This document shows, one piece after another, positions 5,419 through 6,006 of a stretch of DNA of 6,006 nt. Each line of letters opens with the position of its first letter. Position 1 is the stretch's first letter. The DNA lies in NCBI GenBank assembly GCA_020721485.1, contig DYMR01000122.1:1-6006 (forward strand), given 5' to 3'. Made by a program: the position numbers and the translations under genes. This DNA is from Halothiobacillus neapolitanus (GTDB lineage Bacteria > Pseudomonadota > Gammaproteobacteria > Halothiobacillales > Halothiobacillaceae). The notes below the pieces were generated by a model that did no database searches, was not told the origin of the DNA, and saw nothing but the letters and a program-made list of their open reading frames with translations.

Positions 5419-6006
5419 TTATTCGCCCGAATGATGGGACAAATGCCGTTCGATGCGCCGATCGGGGATGAACCAAAGCAGGGCGGTCGCGACAAAAATC
5501 AACTGCGCACCCAGTGGCCAGAAGAACGCCAAGCCAATCGCCAGCACATACAGCAAGGGCGAAATTTTGCCTTTCCAATCGCTGCCCAGCGCATGCTTCA
5601 GCACGGAGTTTTCTCCGTCGCTGGCGATGATCGCGCGTTGCAGAATGAAGTACGAAATCGCCGCCATCAACAGCACACCGCCATACACGACAGACGGCAG
5701 CGTGCCGAAATGGTTTTCCCCCATCCAGCCGGTGACGAAGGGGAACAGCGACAGCCAGAACAGTAAATTCAGGTTCGCCCACAACACCCCGCCGGACACA
5801 TGCTTGGCGGCCAGCAGCAGGTGATGGTGGTTATTCCAATAAATGCCGACATACACAAAGCTCAGCACATAGCTCAGGAATACGGGCAGCAGCGGCGCGA
5901 GGTCGCTCAAAGAATCCCCGTGCGGCACCTTCATTTCCAGCACCATGATGGTGATGATGATGGCCAACACGCCATCGGAAAATGCTTCTAATCGTGCCTT
6001 GCCCAT
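5419..6006 (-). CDS. TMEM175/DUF1211-family membrane protein, probable potassium channel
   Basis: Integral membrane protein of 195 residues, the usual size of bacterial TMEM175 proteins, which form tetrameric potassium-permeable channels with helix 1 lining the pore. The family signature RxxxFSD is intact at residues 5-11 (RLEAFSD), followed by a hydrophobic helix GVLAIIITIMVLEMKVP (12-28). By position after FSD, Ile16 and Thr19 correspond to Ile46 (pore constriction) and Thr49 (selectivity) of human TMEM175 as I recall it. Further helices are likely at about 36-57, 74-94, 103-123, 150-163 and 164-180. YWNNHHHLL (56-64) and LWANLNLLFWLSLFPF (75-90) are also typical of the family. The ATG occupies the last three bases of the window, so the start may lie further upstream and no promoter is visible. 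It converges on the metal-efflux operon and shows no direct tie to it. Channel function is inferred from family. Confidence 0.85.
   Translation of the reverse strand: MGKARLEAFSDGVLAIIITIMVLEMKVPHGDSLSDLAPLLPVFLSYVLSFVYVGIYWNNHHHLLLAAKHVSGGVLWANLNLLFWLSLFPFVTGWMGENHFGTLPSVVYGGVLLMAAISYFILQRAIIASDGENSVLKHALGSDWKGKISPLLYVLAIGLAFFWPLGAQLIFVATALLWFIPDRRIERHLSHHSGE

Overview
The window reads as an ordinary, densely packed stretch of a high-GC proteobacterial chromosome. A gammaproteobacterium is most likely, judging by the E. coli-like PII protein, the PriA layout and the stable-RNA promoter; the genus cannot be named from this sequence alone. All main genes are intact and of normal family length. 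No insertion sequence, phage gene, CRISPR array, toxin-antitoxin pair or defence gene is visible, and I do not see a new multi-gene system.

Layout. Bases 1-48 hold the 5' two-thirds of a tRNA-Gly(GCC) gene on the minus strand. A near-consensus sigma-70 promoter for it lies at 62-90. Diverging from it, priA (primosomal helicase, about 142-2403, plus strand) follows a hairpin with a T-run at 99-122. After a 92-bp gap carrying a 16-bp tandem repeat comes glnB (PII nitrogen-signalling protein, 2496-2834, plus). It converges on thiO (glycine oxidase for thiamine synthesis, 2892-4001, minus) across a short G-rich gap.

Divergent from thiO, across a 126-bp AT-rich regulatory region, is a two-gene metal-homeostasis operon on the plus strand. 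It consists of an ArsR/SmtB-family repressor (4128-4436) with a complete SmtB-type alpha-5 zinc site and, overlapping it by one base, a CDF-family cation exporter (4436-5395) with a His-rich N-terminus. A convergent gene at the right edge (5419-6006, minus) encodes a TMEM175/DUF1211-family membrane protein, probably a potassium channel.

How they work together. The only clear functional unit is the repressor-exporter pair, predicted to sense and expel excess Zn(II), possibly Co(II) or Cd(II). The other genes belong to replication restart (priA), nitrogen signalling (glnB), thiamine synthesis (thiO), translation (tRNA-Gly) and ion transport (TMEM175-like). They appear to be neighbours rather than partners. 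The most useful second looks are the regulatory region between thiO and the repressor gene, the hexamer array encoding the exporter's His-rich tail, and the hairpin just ahead of priA.
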